Origin: Cellulosimicrobium cellulans
GTDB lineage: Bacteria > Actinomycetota > Actinomycetes > Actinomycetales > Cellulomonadaceae
Direction: 5' to 3'
NCBI RefSeq assembly: GCF_016921195.1
Contig: NZ_JAFGYF010000001.1
Span: forward strand, 124,001 to 188,000
DNA: 64,000 bases
Part shown: positions 1 to 8,500 of the stretch, piece by piece
How positions within the stretch are numbered: position 1 is the first letter of the stretch
Layout of the letters: every line of letters begins with the position of its first letter
The notes under the pieces: model-generated
Told to the model about the DNA's origin: nothing
Database searches by the model: none
What the model saw: the letters and a program-made list of their open reading frames with translations, nothing else
Translations under genes and position numbers: made by a program

Positions 1-63
1 TTCGTCCTTCGGTGTCGTCGGAGCCGCGGGCGCGTCCGCGCGCGGCACATCTGGCGCAATCAT
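1..63 (-). CDS. Possible 5' end of a downstream gene (pknB expected), cut by window edge
   Basis: After the pknA stop, the minus strand has an ATG at 63 followed by 21 open codons to the window edge, beginning MIAPDVPRADAPAAP. In many actinobacteria pknA is followed by pknB in this operon, so a second kinase would fit, but no kinase motif lies in the visible part. The ribosome binding site is weak. The call rests on position only. Confidence 0.3.
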   Translation of the reverse strand, partial: MIAPDVPRADAPAAPTTPKDE

Positions 64-107
64 CCCACTGGAGGGCGTCCGGGAAAGCCGGGAACACAAC
101 GATGTCG

Positions 108-1733
108 TCACGATGTCACCCGCCCGGAGGGAGCCGGGGCGACCGGTGAGGCGGCGTCGGTGACCCTCTCGACGGCGGCCGCGGGAGCCGCGTCGGCGTC
201 ATCCCCGTCCCGGTCCCCCAGGGAGGCGATCGTCGCGACGACCAGCACGAGGAGCAACCCCAGCAGGGCGACCAGGGGCCACGTGAGGCCGTTCGGCAGC
301 CCGCCGAGGCGCCGGCCCGTCGTCGTGGACGTCCGACGGCCGGAGGACGACCGCGACGGCGCCGCCTGCGACTGCCGGCGCGCCTCGGCGCGGGTCGCGG
401 GTGCGGTCGGCGGGGCCCCGCCGGACCCGGAGCCGCCCGCCGGCCGGGCGCCACCGCGGGCCGGCTGAGGGCGGCGCGACGCGCGTGTACCGCTGTGCAT
501 CTCGCGGCGCGGCGGGTACGCACGAGGAGCCGACGCGTCGTCGCTCGTGGCGGCGGGGACGGGGCGCTCCCACGGCAGGGCCGGCCCCGGCGCGACGTCG
601 GCCGCCGGTACGGGGCCGGGCGCGGGCGACGCGACCGCGTCGCCGTGCCGGGCGACCGGGCGGACGTCGCGGGCGTCGTCGTCCGCGAGGTGTTCCGCGG
701 CGTGCGCGCCCGCGCGCGACTCCGCGGCGACCCAGGGCGTCGTCGGGTCCGCCGCGTGCGGGTCGCGCACGGCGGCCGGGATCACGAGGGGGGTGATGAC
801 GGGCGCGGGGTCGGGCTCCGGAGCAGGTGCCCCGTCGTCGGCTGCTGCACGGGCGCGCCGAGCGCGCCGGGTGTTGGCGGGCGCACCGGCGCGAGCGGAC
901 CAGGGGTCGGCCGCGAGGCGCGCCTGGATCTCCTCGAAGACCCGCGCGAGGGCGTCGGCCGGGTGCGGCCGCGCGAGCGGGTCCTTGGCGAGCATGACCA
1001 TGACGAGCTCGGCGAGCTCCGGGTCGACCGACGACGGGAGCGGTGGCACGGGCTCGTTGACGTGCGCGACGGCGATGTCGACCGGTGTGGACCCGGTGAA
1101 CGGCCGGTTCCCGACGATCGACTCGTACGCGACGATGCCCAGCGCGTAGATGTCCGACGCCCCCGTGGCCGCCTGCCCGACGGCCTGCTCGGGCGACAGG
1201 TACTGGGCGGTGCCCATCACCATGCCGGTCGCGGTCATCGGGACCTGGTTGGCGGCGAGCGAGACGCCGAAGTCGGTGATCTTCACCGCGCCGGAGCGGT
1301 CGATGAGGATGTTGCCCGGCTTGACGTCGCGGTGCACGACGCCGGAGAGGTGCGCCGCGTGGAGGCCGCGCGCCGTCTGGGCGAGGATCGGCAGGAGCCG
1401 CGCGGGCGGCAGCACGGGTTCCCGCTCCAGCAGGTCCGCCATCGGCTCGCCCACGACGAGCTCCATGACGAGGTACCCGGAACCGTTGGTCTCGCCGTAG
1501 TCGTACATCTGGGCGATGTTGGGGTGCGAGAGCGCGGCGCTGTTGCGGGCCTCGGTCCGCAGCCGGTTGAGGAAGTCCTCGTTCCCCGCGTACTCGGTCC
1601 GCAGGACCTTGACGGCCACCTCGCGCCCGAGCGCGTCGTCGGCCGCGACCCACACCTCGCCCATCCCACCGACGGCGATACGCCGGACCAGGCGGTAACG
1701 GTTCCCGAGCGTCAGCCCCCTCACGGGCTTCAT
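108..1733 (-). CDS. pknA: Membrane Ser/Thr protein kinase PknA-like
   Basis: 541-residue Hanks-type kinase. Visible motifs are the glycine loop VGGMGEVW (21-28), the ATP-binding lysine in AVKVL (Lys42), the catalytic loop HRDVKPGN (134-141) and DFG (154-156). A long Pro/Ala-rich linker leads to one membrane helix near residues 490-512 and a very short outer tail without PASTA repeats, which fits PknA rather than PknB. The start is the ATG at 1733, sharing ATGA with the pbpA stop; the frame stays open upstream, but the kinase domain begins at once after this ATG. Last visible complete gene of the fhaA-fhaB-pstP-rodA-pbpA-pknA operon. In this family it phosphorylates cell-division and wall-synthesis proteins and is reversed by PstP. 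Confidence 0.93.
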   Translation of the reverse strand: MKPVRGLTLGNRYRLVRRIAVGGMGEVWVAADDALGREVAVKVLRTEYAGNEDFLNRLRTEARNSAALSHPNIAQMYDYGETNGSGYLVMELVVGEPMADLLEREPVLPPARLLPILAQTARGLHAAHLSGVVHRDVKPGNILIDRSGAVKITDFGVSLAANQVPMTATGMVMGTAQYLSPEQAVGQAATGASDIYALGIVAYESIVGNRPFTGSTPVDIAVAHVNEPVPPLPSSVDPELAELVMVMLAKDPLARPHPADALARVFEEIQARLAADPWSARAGAPANTRRARRARAAADDGAPAPEPDPAPVITPLVIPAAVRDPHAADPTTPWVAAESRAGAHAAEHLADDDARDVRPVARHGDAVASPAPGPVPAADVAPGPALPWERPVPAATSDDASAPRAYPPRREMHSGTRASRRPQPARGGARPAGGSGSGGAPPTAPATRAEARRQSQAAPSRSSSGRRTSTTTGRRLGGLPNGLTWPLVALLGLLLVLVVATIASLGDRDGDDADAAPAAAVERVTDAASPVAPAPSGRVTS

Positions 1734-3196
1734 CCGTTCAACACCGCCTCCATGACGGCGCGCGCGATCGGCGCGGCGATCGCGCCGCCCGTCGCCTCGT
1801 TGCCCAGCGAGCCGCCGTTCTCGACGATGACCGCGACCGCGACCTGCGGGTCGTCCGCGGGAGCGAAGCTCGTGAACCACGCGTGCGGTGCTGCCTCGCC
1901 GCCCGTCTCGGCGGTGCCGGTCTTGCCCGCCACCTGCACGCCCGGGATCTGCGCCGCCTTCCCGGAGCCGTTCTCGACGACTCCGAGCATCATCTGCGTG
2001 AGCTGGTCAGCGGTCGACGGCGACACCGACGTGCGCAGCCGGCGCGGCTCGGACTGGCGGACGACGTCGAGGTCGGGGTTGCGGATCGTCTCGACCGTGT
2101 ACGGGGCCATCTGCACGCCGTCGTTCGCGATCGCGGCGGCGACCATGGCCATCTGCAGGGGCGTGACCTTGACCTCGCCCTGCCCGATGCCGGCTCGGGC
2201 GATGCCGGCGGGGTCCGCGCCCTCCGTCCCCGCGGCGGGGAACCGGCTGGGAGTCACGTCCATGGGGATCTCGAGCGACGCGTCGAAGCCGAAGTCCTCG
2301 GCCTGCTCGCGCATGGCGTCCTCCCCGAGCGTCATGGCCAGGTCCCCGAAAGCGGTGTTGCACGAGATGCGCAGCGCGTCCGCGAGCGTCATCTCGCCCG
2401 TGGGTGAGCAGCGCGACCCGCCGAAGTTCTTCATCGTCTGCGTCGACTGGGGGTACGGCAGCTCGTCCGGTGCCGGGATCACGGTCTCGGCCGTGTACTG
2501 CCCGCTCTCGAGCGCCGCAGCCGAGGTGACGATCTTGAACGTCGACCCCGGGGGGTAGGTGTTGCCACGGATGGCGCGGTTCGACATCGGGTTGCCCTCG
2601 GCGTTGAGCAGCTCCTGGTACCGCTCGCGCGCGAGGGCGGTGTCGTGCGTCGCGAGCTCGTTGGGGTCGTAGCTCGGCTTCGACACGAGCGCGAGGACCC
2701 GCCCGGTCTTGGGCTCGATCGCGACGACCGCGCCGCGCTGGTCGCCCAGCGCGTCCCAGGCGGCCTGCTGCGCCGCGGGGTCGATCGTCAGCTCGACGGA
2801 CGCGCCCTGCGGCTGCTTGCCCGTGAACAGCGCGCTCAGCCGGTCGAGCCACAGGGAGCTCGCCTCGCCGTTCAGGTAGTCGTTCTCCTTGTCCTCGATC
2901 TCGGTGCGCCCGTTGGTGAGCGAGAGGAACCCGGAGACGGGCGCGTACAGCGGGCCGTTCGAGTACTGCCGCTGGAAGCCGAACGCGTCGTCCACGGGGG
3001 TCGAGGACGCGATCGCGTCGCCCGCGACGACGATCGGGCCGCGGAACTTGTTGTACTCGCGGTAGATCGTGCGGGCGTTGCGCGAGTCGTTGTTGAGCGA
3101 GTCCGCCTGGACGAACTGGATGTACGTCGTCGACACCATGAGCGCGAGGAACATGACGAGGACGACCGTCGCGACGCGACGCAGGGGGACGTTCAC
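1730..3196 (-). CDS. pbpA: Class B penicillin-binding protein (transpeptidase) PbpA
   Basis: 488 residues. An N-terminal membrane helix (about 8-25) anchors a periplasmic dimerisation region and a transpeptidase domain with all three active-site motifs: SxxK as STFK (Ser218-Lys221), SCN (278-280) and KTG (425-427). It crosslinks peptidoglycan and normally pairs with a SEDS glycosyltransferase, here the adjacent rodA. The GTG start at 3196 overlaps the rodA stop as GTGA and has GGAGG just upstream. Its own stop overlaps the pknA start by four bases, so the three genes are probably translationally coupled. The frame is open far upstream, but that part is antisense-like to nothing recognisable and lies inside rodA. 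Confidence 0.95.
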   Translation of the reverse strand: MNVPLRRVATVVLVMFLALMVSTTYIQFVQADSLNNDSRNARTIYREYNKFRGPIVVAGDAIASSTPVDDAFGFQRQYSNGPLYAPVSGFLSLTNGRTEIEDKENDYLNGEASSLWLDRLSALFTGKQPQGASVELTIDPAAQQAAWDALGDQRGAVVAIEPKTGRVLALVSKPSYDPNELATHDTALARERYQELLNAEGNPMSNRAIRGNTYPPGSTFKIVTSAAALESGQYTAETVIPAPDELPYPQSTQTMKNFGGSRCSPTGEMTLADALRISCNTAFGDLAMTLGEDAMREQAEDFGFDASLEIPMDVTPSRFPAAGTEGADPAGIARAGIGQGEVKVTPLQMAMVAAAIANDGVQMAPYTVETIRNPDLDVVRQSEPRRLRTSVSPSTADQLTQMMLGVVENGSGKAAQIPGVQVAGKTGTAETGGEAAPHAWFTSFAPADDPQVAVAVIVENGGSLGNEATGGAIAAPIARAVMEAVLNG

Positions 3197-4854
3197 CGGG
3201 CTCCTCCCCAGGGGTCGGTCTCCGGATGGGTGCCGGCGTCCGTGCTCTCGCGACCGTCCCCCCGCCGCACGACCTCGGTGCGCAGCTCGTCCGGGTGGGC
3301 GGAGACCTCGCCGGTCTGCCCGACGGCGGGCTGCACGCCCGTCGTCGCGCGCGTCGGACCCGTGGGCGGCCCGGCGACGGCGGGCGCGCCGACCGTGGTG
3401 GGCGCGTCGTCGGGCCTGGCCCCGACGGCGGGAGCTCCGCCGCCCACGACGGCCACCGGGTCGGAGTCGGTGCGCGAGCGCGCGCCGCCGGGCGCGACCT
3501 GCCCGCGCACCGGCAGCGACGACGGGCGCCGCGCGTCGTCGGAGATGCGCAGCAGCAGCCCGACCACCAGCCAGTTCGCGAGGAGCGACGACCCGCCCTG
3601 CGCGACGAACGGCATGGTGAGGCCCGTGAGCGGGATGATCCGGGTGATCCCGCCGACGACGACGAAGAGCTGCCACGCCATGACGAACGCGAGGCCGCCG
3701 GCGAGGAGCTTGCCGAACCCGTCGCGCACCCCGATCGCGGTGCGCAGGCCGCGCTCCGCGAGGATGAGGTACGCGAGCAGGATGCCGATGAGGCCCGTGA
3801 GGCCGAGCTCTTCGCCGAGCGACGCGTAGATGAAGTCGGAGAACGCGTACGGGACCGTCCGCGGGTAGCCGGCGCCCCAGCCGGTGCCGAACAGGCCGCC
3901 GTTGCCGAGCGAGAACAGGCCGCCCACGAGCTGGCCCGAGCCACCCGGGCTGCGGCCGAAGATCTCGGGGTCGAACGGGTGCAGCCACACGTCGACGCGC
4001 GCCTGCACGTGGCCGAACGTCGACGCCGCGAGCACCGCGCCGACGGCGATGAGCAGCAGACCGATGACGACCCAGCTCACGCGCTCGGTCGCGATGTACA
4101 GCATCGCGACGAACAGGCCGAAGAACAGGAGCGACGTGCCGAGGTCGCGCTCGAACACGAGGATCGCGAGCGAGACGAGCCAGACGATGATGATCGGCCC
4201 GAGGTCGCGCAGGCGCGGGAGCTGCAGACCGAGCACCTTGGGCCCGGCCAGCGCGAGGGTGTCGCGGTTCGTCACGAGGTAGCCGGCGAAGAAGATCGCG
4301 AACGCGATCTTCGCGAACTCGGCGGGCTGGAGCGAGAAGCCGAAGACGTTGATCCAGATCTGCGCGCCGTTGATGCGCGTCCCGAGGCCCGGGACGAGCG
4401 GCAGGGCGACGAGCACGATGCCCGCGATCATCGCGGTGTACGTGTAGCGGCGCAGGGTCCGGTGGTCGCGCAGGAACCAGATCAGCGCGAACGCGCAGAG
4501 GATGCCGAGCGCGGTCCACTGGAGCTGGCGTGGCGCGAGGTCCTGGGTGCCGCCCGTGACCTGCGAGCCGAGGTCCAGGCGGAAGATCATCGCGAGGCCG
4601 ATGCCGTTGAGCGCGACCGCGATCGGCAGGATCACCGGGTCCGCGTACGGCGCCTTGAACCGCAGCAGCACGTGGGCGGCGCCCGCGAGCACCACGGTGC
4701 CGATGCTGTACACGTAGAAGCGGCCCGGGAGCTCGCCCGTGAGCTGGAGGCCCACGAGCGCGTACGCCCCGATGCCCAGCGCGAGCGCGAGGACGAGCAG
4801 ACCGAGCTCCGCGCCCCGGCCGGGGCGCACCTCGGTGGTCTCCACCGTGGCCAT
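3193..4854 (-). CDS. rodA: SEDS-family peptidoglycan glycosyltransferase RodA/FtsW
   Basis: 553 residues with about ten to twelve hydrophobic helices in residues 15-430. The SEDS signature is visible as GLGTRINGAQIWI and LQPAEFAKI in the middle and as GLTMPFVAQGGSSLLANW near the end of the membrane part. It polymerises lipid II at the cell membrane together with the class B PBP encoded directly downstream. A hydrophilic Gly/Pro/Thr-rich tail of about 120 residues follows, longer than in well-studied RodA proteins, and could carry kinase target sites (inference). The ATG at 4854 shares one base with the pstP stop, and the stop shares four bases with pbpA. Confidence 0.93.
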   Translation of the reverse strand: MATVETTEVRPGRGAELGLLVLALALGIGAYALVGLQLTGELPGRFYVYSIGTVVLAGAAHVLLRFKAPYADPVILPIAVALNGIGLAMIFRLDLGSQVTGGTQDLAPRQLQWTALGILCAFALIWFLRDHRTLRRYTYTAMIAGIVLVALPLVPGLGTRINGAQIWINVFGFSLQPAEFAKIAFAIFFAGYLVTNRDTLALAGPKVLGLQLPRLRDLGPIIIVWLVSLAILVFERDLGTSLLFFGLFVAMLYIATERVSWVVIGLLLIAVGAVLAASTFGHVQARVDVWLHPFDPEIFGRSPGGSGQLVGGLFSLGNGGLFGTGWGAGYPRTVPYAFSDFIYASLGEELGLTGLIGILLAYLILAERGLRTAIGVRDGFGKLLAGGLAFVMAWQLFVVVGGITRIIPLTGLTMPFVAQGGSSLLANWLVVGLLLRISDDARRPSSLPVRGQVAPGGARSRTDSDPVAVVGGGAPAVGARPDDAPTTVGAPAVAGPPTGPTRATTGVQPAVGQTGEVSAHPDELRTEVVRRGDGRESTDAGTHPETDPWGGAR

Positions 4855-6263
4855 CAGGCCCCCGAGCCGGCGCCGTCGGTGGGTGCCGGGGTCACGTCGG
4901 GCGCCCCGGCCTCCGGGGTCTCGGTCGCACCCTCGGTGGGTGCCTGGGTGGGGCCGTCGGTCGCGGGGCCGTCGGTGGACTCCTCCGCGGCCTCGACGAC
5001 GAGGCGCTCCGCGCGCGCTCGGGCGTCCTCGAGCGACTCCGCGGGGATCGTCGTCTCGAGACGGTCGACGACGTAGCCCGGCAGGTCGGCGACCCGCGTC
5101 CCGGTGAGCTCGATCGGCGACGACAGCGTCACGGGGCCCGCGTTCTCCGGGATGCCGCGGAACACGGCCACCTGACCGTCGGCGACCCCGACGTAGTACT
5201 GCGTCTGCGTCCAGCGGTAGCCCGCCCACCCGGCCACGCCCAGGCCGACGACGACGAGGAGGACGGCGACGACCGTGATCCACCGCCGCGGCGCGCGGCC
5301 GGGTCGCACGTCGTCGTCACCGTCCCCCGGGGTCTCGCCCGCTGCCTCGTCGCCCTCCGCGGGGTCGGCCGCGCCGTCAGCGGAGGGCTCCTCGGTGGGG
5401 GCGTTCGCGCTCGCCATGAGCGCCGCCGCCCGGGCCGCGGGGCCGTCCGCGGCCGACGTCGGGGCGTCGCGGTCGATCGCGGCGGACCCGACGATCTGCG
5501 CCCCGGTGCCGGGCGCCGCACCGTCGGGCAGCGCGTCGACGTCCACGATGTCCGCGACGACGACCGTCACGTTGTCGGTGCTGCCGGCGCGCAGCGCGAG
5601 CTGGAGCAGGTGGTCGGCGCACTCGTCGACGTCGGGGACGTCCGCGAGCGTCTGGGCGATCGTCTCCGGGCTGACGAAGCCCGAGAGGCCGTCGGAGCAC
5701 AGCAGCCAGCGGTCCCCCGGCTTCGCCTCGCGCACCGACATGTCCGGCGTGAGGTCGATGTCGAAGTCCCCGAGCACGCGCATGACGACGTTGCGCTGCG
5801 GGTGGGTCTCCGCCTCGTCGGGCGAGATGCGGCCCGTGTCCACGAGGTGCTGCACGAACGTGTGGTCGGTCGTGACCTGGGTGAGCTCGCCGTCGCGCAG
5901 CAGGTACGCGCGCGAGTCGCCGAGGTGCGCCATCGCGAGCTTGTTGCCCGCGCGCAGGATCGCGGTGACGGTCGTGCCCATGCCGACGAGCTCGGGGTCG
6001 GTCACGCTGCGGTCCACGAGGTCCTGGCGCGCGTGGTCGATCGAGCGCTCGAGCTCGGCGAGCGCGTCGTCCGGGCCGTGCGACTCGCCGTCGAGCGGCG
6101 CGAGCGCCGCGATGGCGATGGACGAGGCGACGTCGCCCCCGGCATGCCCGCCCATGCCGTCGGCGACGACCAGCAGGTGCGGGCCCGCGTAGCCGGAGTC
6201 CTGGTTGTTGGAGCGCACGAGCCCGACGTCGGAGCGCGCGGCGTAGCGCAGGGCGATGTTCAC
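4854..6263 (-). CDS. pstP: PP2C-family Ser/Thr protein phosphatase PstP
   Basis: 469 residues. The PP2C domain (about 1-235) shows RSNNQDS, VADGMGGHAGG, GMGTTVTA, HLGDSRAYLLRDG and CSDGLSGFV, which include the metal-binding aspartates. A cytoplasmic acidic linker leads to one membrane helix (about 325-348) and an outer domain ending in a Thr/Pro/Ala-rich tail. This is the usual PstP layout. It removes phosphate from targets of the kinases in the same operon. The start is GTG at 6263, five bases after the fhaB stop; the frame is open further upstream, but the PP2C fold begins directly at this codon. Confidence 0.93.
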   Translation of the reverse strand: MNIALRYAARSDVGLVRSNNQDSGYAGPHLLVVADGMGGHAGGDVASSIAIAALAPLDGESHGPDDALAELERSIDHARQDLVDRSVTDPELVGMGTTVTAILRAGNKLAMAHLGDSRAYLLRDGELTQVTTDHTFVQHLVDTGRISPDEAETHPQRNVVMRVLGDFDIDLTPDMSVREAKPGDRWLLCSDGLSGFVSPETIAQTLADVPDVDECADHLLQLALRAGSTDNVTVVVADIVDVDALPDGAAPGTGAQIVGSAAIDRDAPTSAADGPAARAAALMASANAPTEEPSADGAADPAEGDEAAGETPGDGDDDVRPGRAPRRWITVVAVLLVVVGLGVAGWAGYRWTQTQYYVGVADGQVAVFRGIPENAGPVTLSSPIELTGTRVADLPGYVVDRLETTIPAESLEDARARAERLVVEAAEESTDGPATDGPTQAPTEGATETPEAGAPDVTPAPTDGAGSGA

Positions 6264-6268
6264 TGCGG

Positions 6269-6772
6269 CTACCTCTGCAGCTCGACGACGGACTGACCGA
6301 TCCGCACCCGCGTGCCCGGACCCAGCGGCGTCACCTGGCCGATGCGTTGGTCCTCGACGTAGGTGCCGTTGGTGGAGCCGAGGTCCTCGACGAACCACGA
6401 CCCGTGCTGCGGGAAGATGCGCGCGTGGCGCGACGAGGAGTAGTCGTCGTCGAGCACGAGCGTGCAGCTCGGCGCCCGACCGATGAGGATCGACGACGTC
6501 GTCAGCGGGATCGTCGTCCCCGTGAGGGGGCCGGCGGTGACGACGAGCCGGGACGGCCCCGTCGGCGCGGTGGGCCGCGCGGGCTCCGCCGCCGCGGCGG
6601 GGGTCGGGCCCGACGCCGGGCGCGCGGCCTGCGCGGTGCCCTTGCGGCTCCGGCGAGGCGTGATCTTGGTGCCGTACAGGTCCCGACGCAGCACCCCGAT
6701 CGCGGAGAGCACGAACACCCAGAGCAGCACCAGGTAGCCCAGCCGCAGCAGGGTGAACGTGAGATCGGTCAT
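6269..6772 (-). CDS. fhaB: FHA-domain membrane protein FhaB/FipA
   Basis: 167 residues. One membrane helix near the N-terminus (about 8-27) is followed by a basic, Pro/Ala-rich linker and a C-terminal FHA domain (about 85-165) with IGRAPSCTLVLDDDYSSSRHARI and GSTNGTYV, the phosphothreonine-binding loop residues. In mycobacteria the homologue binds phosphorylated division proteins and links the kinases to FtsZ and wall synthesis. It lies ten bases after fhaA and five before pstP, in one transcription unit. Confidence 0.92.
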   Translation of the reverse strand: MTDLTFTLLRLGYLVLLWVFVLSAIGVLRRDLYGTKITPRRSRKGTAQAARPASGPTPAAAAEPARPTAPTGPSRLVVTAGPLTGTTIPLTTSSILIGRAPSCTLVLDDDYSSSRHARIFPQHGSWFVEDLGSTNGTYVEDQRIGQVTPLGPGTRVRIGQSVVELQR

Positions 6773-6782
6773 GCGGGCCGGA

Positions 6783-7490
6783 TCACCACTCCTCGTTGTC
6801 GGACGCGCCGGTCCAGAACATGATGCGGGTACGGCCGATCGTCAGGGAGTTGCCGTCGAGCAGCGTCGCGGCCGGCACCTGGTGACCCTCGACGAACAGG
6901 CCGTTGGTCGAGCCGAGGTCCGTGGCGATGACGCCCTCCGGCGTCACGCGGATCTCCAGGTGGCGGCGCGAGACGCCCGGGTCGTCGACGACGATGTCGG
7001 CCTCCGAGCCGCGCCCGATGACGGTGACCGGACCCGTGAGCAGGTAGCGCTGCCCGTCGATGTCGACGAGCGGGTGCCGGGTGCTCGGGGACGCGGACGT
7101 CGCGGGGGCGACGTTGCCGCGCACGCTCGCGGAGCGGAGCTGGAAGCGACCGACGTCGAGCGTGTCGTTCTGCTCGAAGCTCACGCTCACGGGGCCGACG
7201 AACGCGTAGTGCTGCGACGCCGCGTACTGCGTGACGTTCGACGCCAGCTCGTCGGCCAGCGTCTCCGCACCCCACCCCTCGACCTGGCCGAAGTCGTCCA
7301 CCGACAGCTCGATGGTGAACTCGTTGGGCACGACCGTGCGCTCGCGGTCCACGACGGCGGCGCGGTCGTCGACCTCACGCCGCAGCGCGCTCGCGAGCTC
7401 GACGGGCTTGACCTCGCTGCGACCGACCTTGGCGAACGCGTTGTTCACCACGCGTTCGACGCCCTTCTCGAAGCGGTCCAGGACTCCCAT
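6783..7490 (-). CDS. fhaA: FHA-domain protein FhaA (DUF3662 plus FHA)
   Basis: 235 residues. The N-terminal FhaA-type domain (DUF3662, about 1-115) begins MGVLDRFEKGVERVVN, and the C-terminal FHA domain (about 150-230) carries IGRGSEADIVVDDPGVSRRH and DLGSTNGLFV. Mycobacterial FhaA binds phosphorylated MviN/MurJ and dampens late peptidoglycan synthesis. It is shorter than mycobacterial FhaA because the central disordered linker is small. The ATG at 7490 is preceded by AGGAGGTGGC, a strong ribosome binding site, so earlier in-frame starts are rejected. First gene of the operon; the promoter should lie in 7491-7690. Confidence 0.93.
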   Translation of the reverse strand: MGVLDRFEKGVERVVNNAFAKVGRSEVKPVELASALRREVDDRAAVVDRERTVVPNEFTIELSVDDFGQVEGWGAETLADELASNVTQYAASQHYAFVGPVSVSFEQNDTLDVGRFQLRSASVRGNVAPATSASPSTRHPLVDIDGQRYLLTGPVTVIGRGSEADIVVDDPGVSRRHLEIRVTPEGVIATDLGSTNGLFVEGHQVPAATLLDGNSLTIGRTRIMFWTGASDNEEW

Positions 7491-7769
7491 GCCACCTCCT
7501 CCTCGTGCTCGCTCGTGCTGCGGCTCGTGCCGCGGTCCTCGTCTGCGCCTCCCGGACGTGCTCCCGGCGGCACCCTGGTGCACACCTGCGTCCCGGGCAG
7601 ACTACCTAGATCGTATCGATCACGTCTGCGACGGTGGCCCCGATTCGTCGCACGATCTCCGGACGGATGTGGCGCGTTCGTGGTGGACCGTGTGAACGTC
7701 GGGCGTCGGGCGTCGCCGTGCCCCGCGATTCCGGGGCGCGAGCCGTCCCGTGCTAGTCTTCTGCGGCAC

Positions 7770-7853
7770 GCGCGAGTGGCGGAATAGGCAGACGCGCACG
7801 GTTCAGGTCCGTGTGCCCGAAAGGGCGTGGGGGTTCAACTCCCCCCTCGCGCA
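7770..7853 (+). tRNA. tRNA-Leu (anticodon CAG)
   Basis: Cloverleaf of 84 bases. The seven-pair acceptor stem joins 7770-7776 to 7846-7852, with discriminator A at 7853. The anticodon stem CACGG/CCGTG (7797-7801 with 7809-7813) encloses loop TTCAGGT, giving anticodon CAG at 7804-7806. A long variable arm and a T arm with loop TTCAACT are present, as expected for class II tRNA-Leu. CCA is not encoded. It reads CTG, the commonest Leu codon at this GC. A TAGTCT hexamer at 7755-7760 is a plausible -10 element. Confidence 0.95.
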
Positions 7854-7893
7854 CGTGACGAGGGTTTCGACTTCCGAGTCGGAAGACCTTCGG

Positions 7894-7925
7894 AAAGTCC
7901 CGGTCAGGATCCTGGCCGGGACTTT
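7894..7925 (+). terminator. Hairpin terminator after tRNA-Leu
   Basis: AAAGTCCCGG at 7894-7903 pairs perfectly with CCGGGACTTT at 7916-7925. The twelve bases between (a near-palindrome around GGATCC) can extend the stem almost to the loop. It begins 40 bases after the tRNA and ends in TTTCTG. Confidence 0.75.
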
Positions 7926-8100
7926 CTGCGTCCCGGGGTCAGTGCGGAGCGGTGGACGACGGCGTTCGCCGGGTCTCGGAGTGGCTGGCCAGGGTCATGT
8001 CCGATGGCTCACGGTGTGCCTCGATGTCAGTCTCGGTGTGCCTGGCAGCGGTACCTCACCGGTACGCCGGTCAGCGAGTTTCCGAAACCACCCACGTGAC

Positions 8101-8135
8101 GAGGTCCCGGTCAGGCAGGTCCTGACCGGGACCTC
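8101..8135 (+). terminator. Perfect 15-pair hairpin in gene-free stretch
   Basis: 8101-8115 pairs perfectly with 8121-8135 around loop CAGGT. It repeats the core GTCCCGGTCAGG of the tRNA terminator (7897-7908) and, like it, follows a copy of CACGTGACGAGG (7852-7863 and 8093-8104). No gene lies between the two hairpins, so this looks like a duplicated terminator module. The rest of 7926-8260 shows no gene I can support. Confidence 0.55.
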
Positions 8136-8262
8136 GTGTTGTGCGGCGGTCAAGTCCGGTGTCGTGCGCCCGCGCGGCCGCCGCGTGCTGTGCCAGGGCC
8201 CCTCGCTCGAGGCCCCGCCATCTCGTGCCCACGAGATCGCCCGACGCGCCGGGCTTGCGTCA

Positions 8263-8297
8263 CGGGAAACCGGTATCCTACGATCGGGAAACCGGTT
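8263..8297 (+). promoter_or_regulatory. Tandem LacI-family-like operator before the pectate lyase gene
   Basis: Two copies of CGGGAAACCGGT lie at 8263-8274 and 8285-8296. Each is followed by TATCC or TCC, making near-palindromes of GGAAACCGGTTTCC type, the shape bound by LacI/GalR-family repressors. They start 22 bases apart, close to two helical turns, about 205 bases before the lyase ATG. The cognate repressor is not identified here. Confidence 0.5.
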
Positions 8298-8500
8298 CCT
8301 CAGTTCCCACCTCCTCTGATCGCCTCGACGAGATTTTCCGAGGCGGGCCGCCCGACGTCGTCGTCGGCGGTCGCGCAGGGCGCACGACCCAGCGCCCGCG
8401 CACCAGGACGAGGTCGTCGCGTCGACCGGCGCGAGCGAGGACTGGACCGTGAGTCACCACGCACTGCCCCCGGTTCGATGACGAAAGGTGAGGCACCACG

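Noticed and set aside
3226-5076. Long plus-strand open frame opposite rodA and pstP, and similar long frames opposite the pectate lyase (8300-10573) and other genes
   Set aside because: At 74% GC stops are rare in all frames. These translations are runs of Arg/Ala/Gly or Val/Asp/Glu without motifs, while the opposite strand shows clear conserved domains.
7770-7853. tRNA-Leu as attachment site of an integrated element
   Set aside because: No integrase gene and no repeat of the tRNA 3' end within the window; only the short CACGTGACGAGG duplication is present.
7750-8319. Open frame running across tRNA-Leu and the following hairpins
   Set aside because: It overlaps a certain tRNA and two perfect hairpins and shows no protein-like composition.
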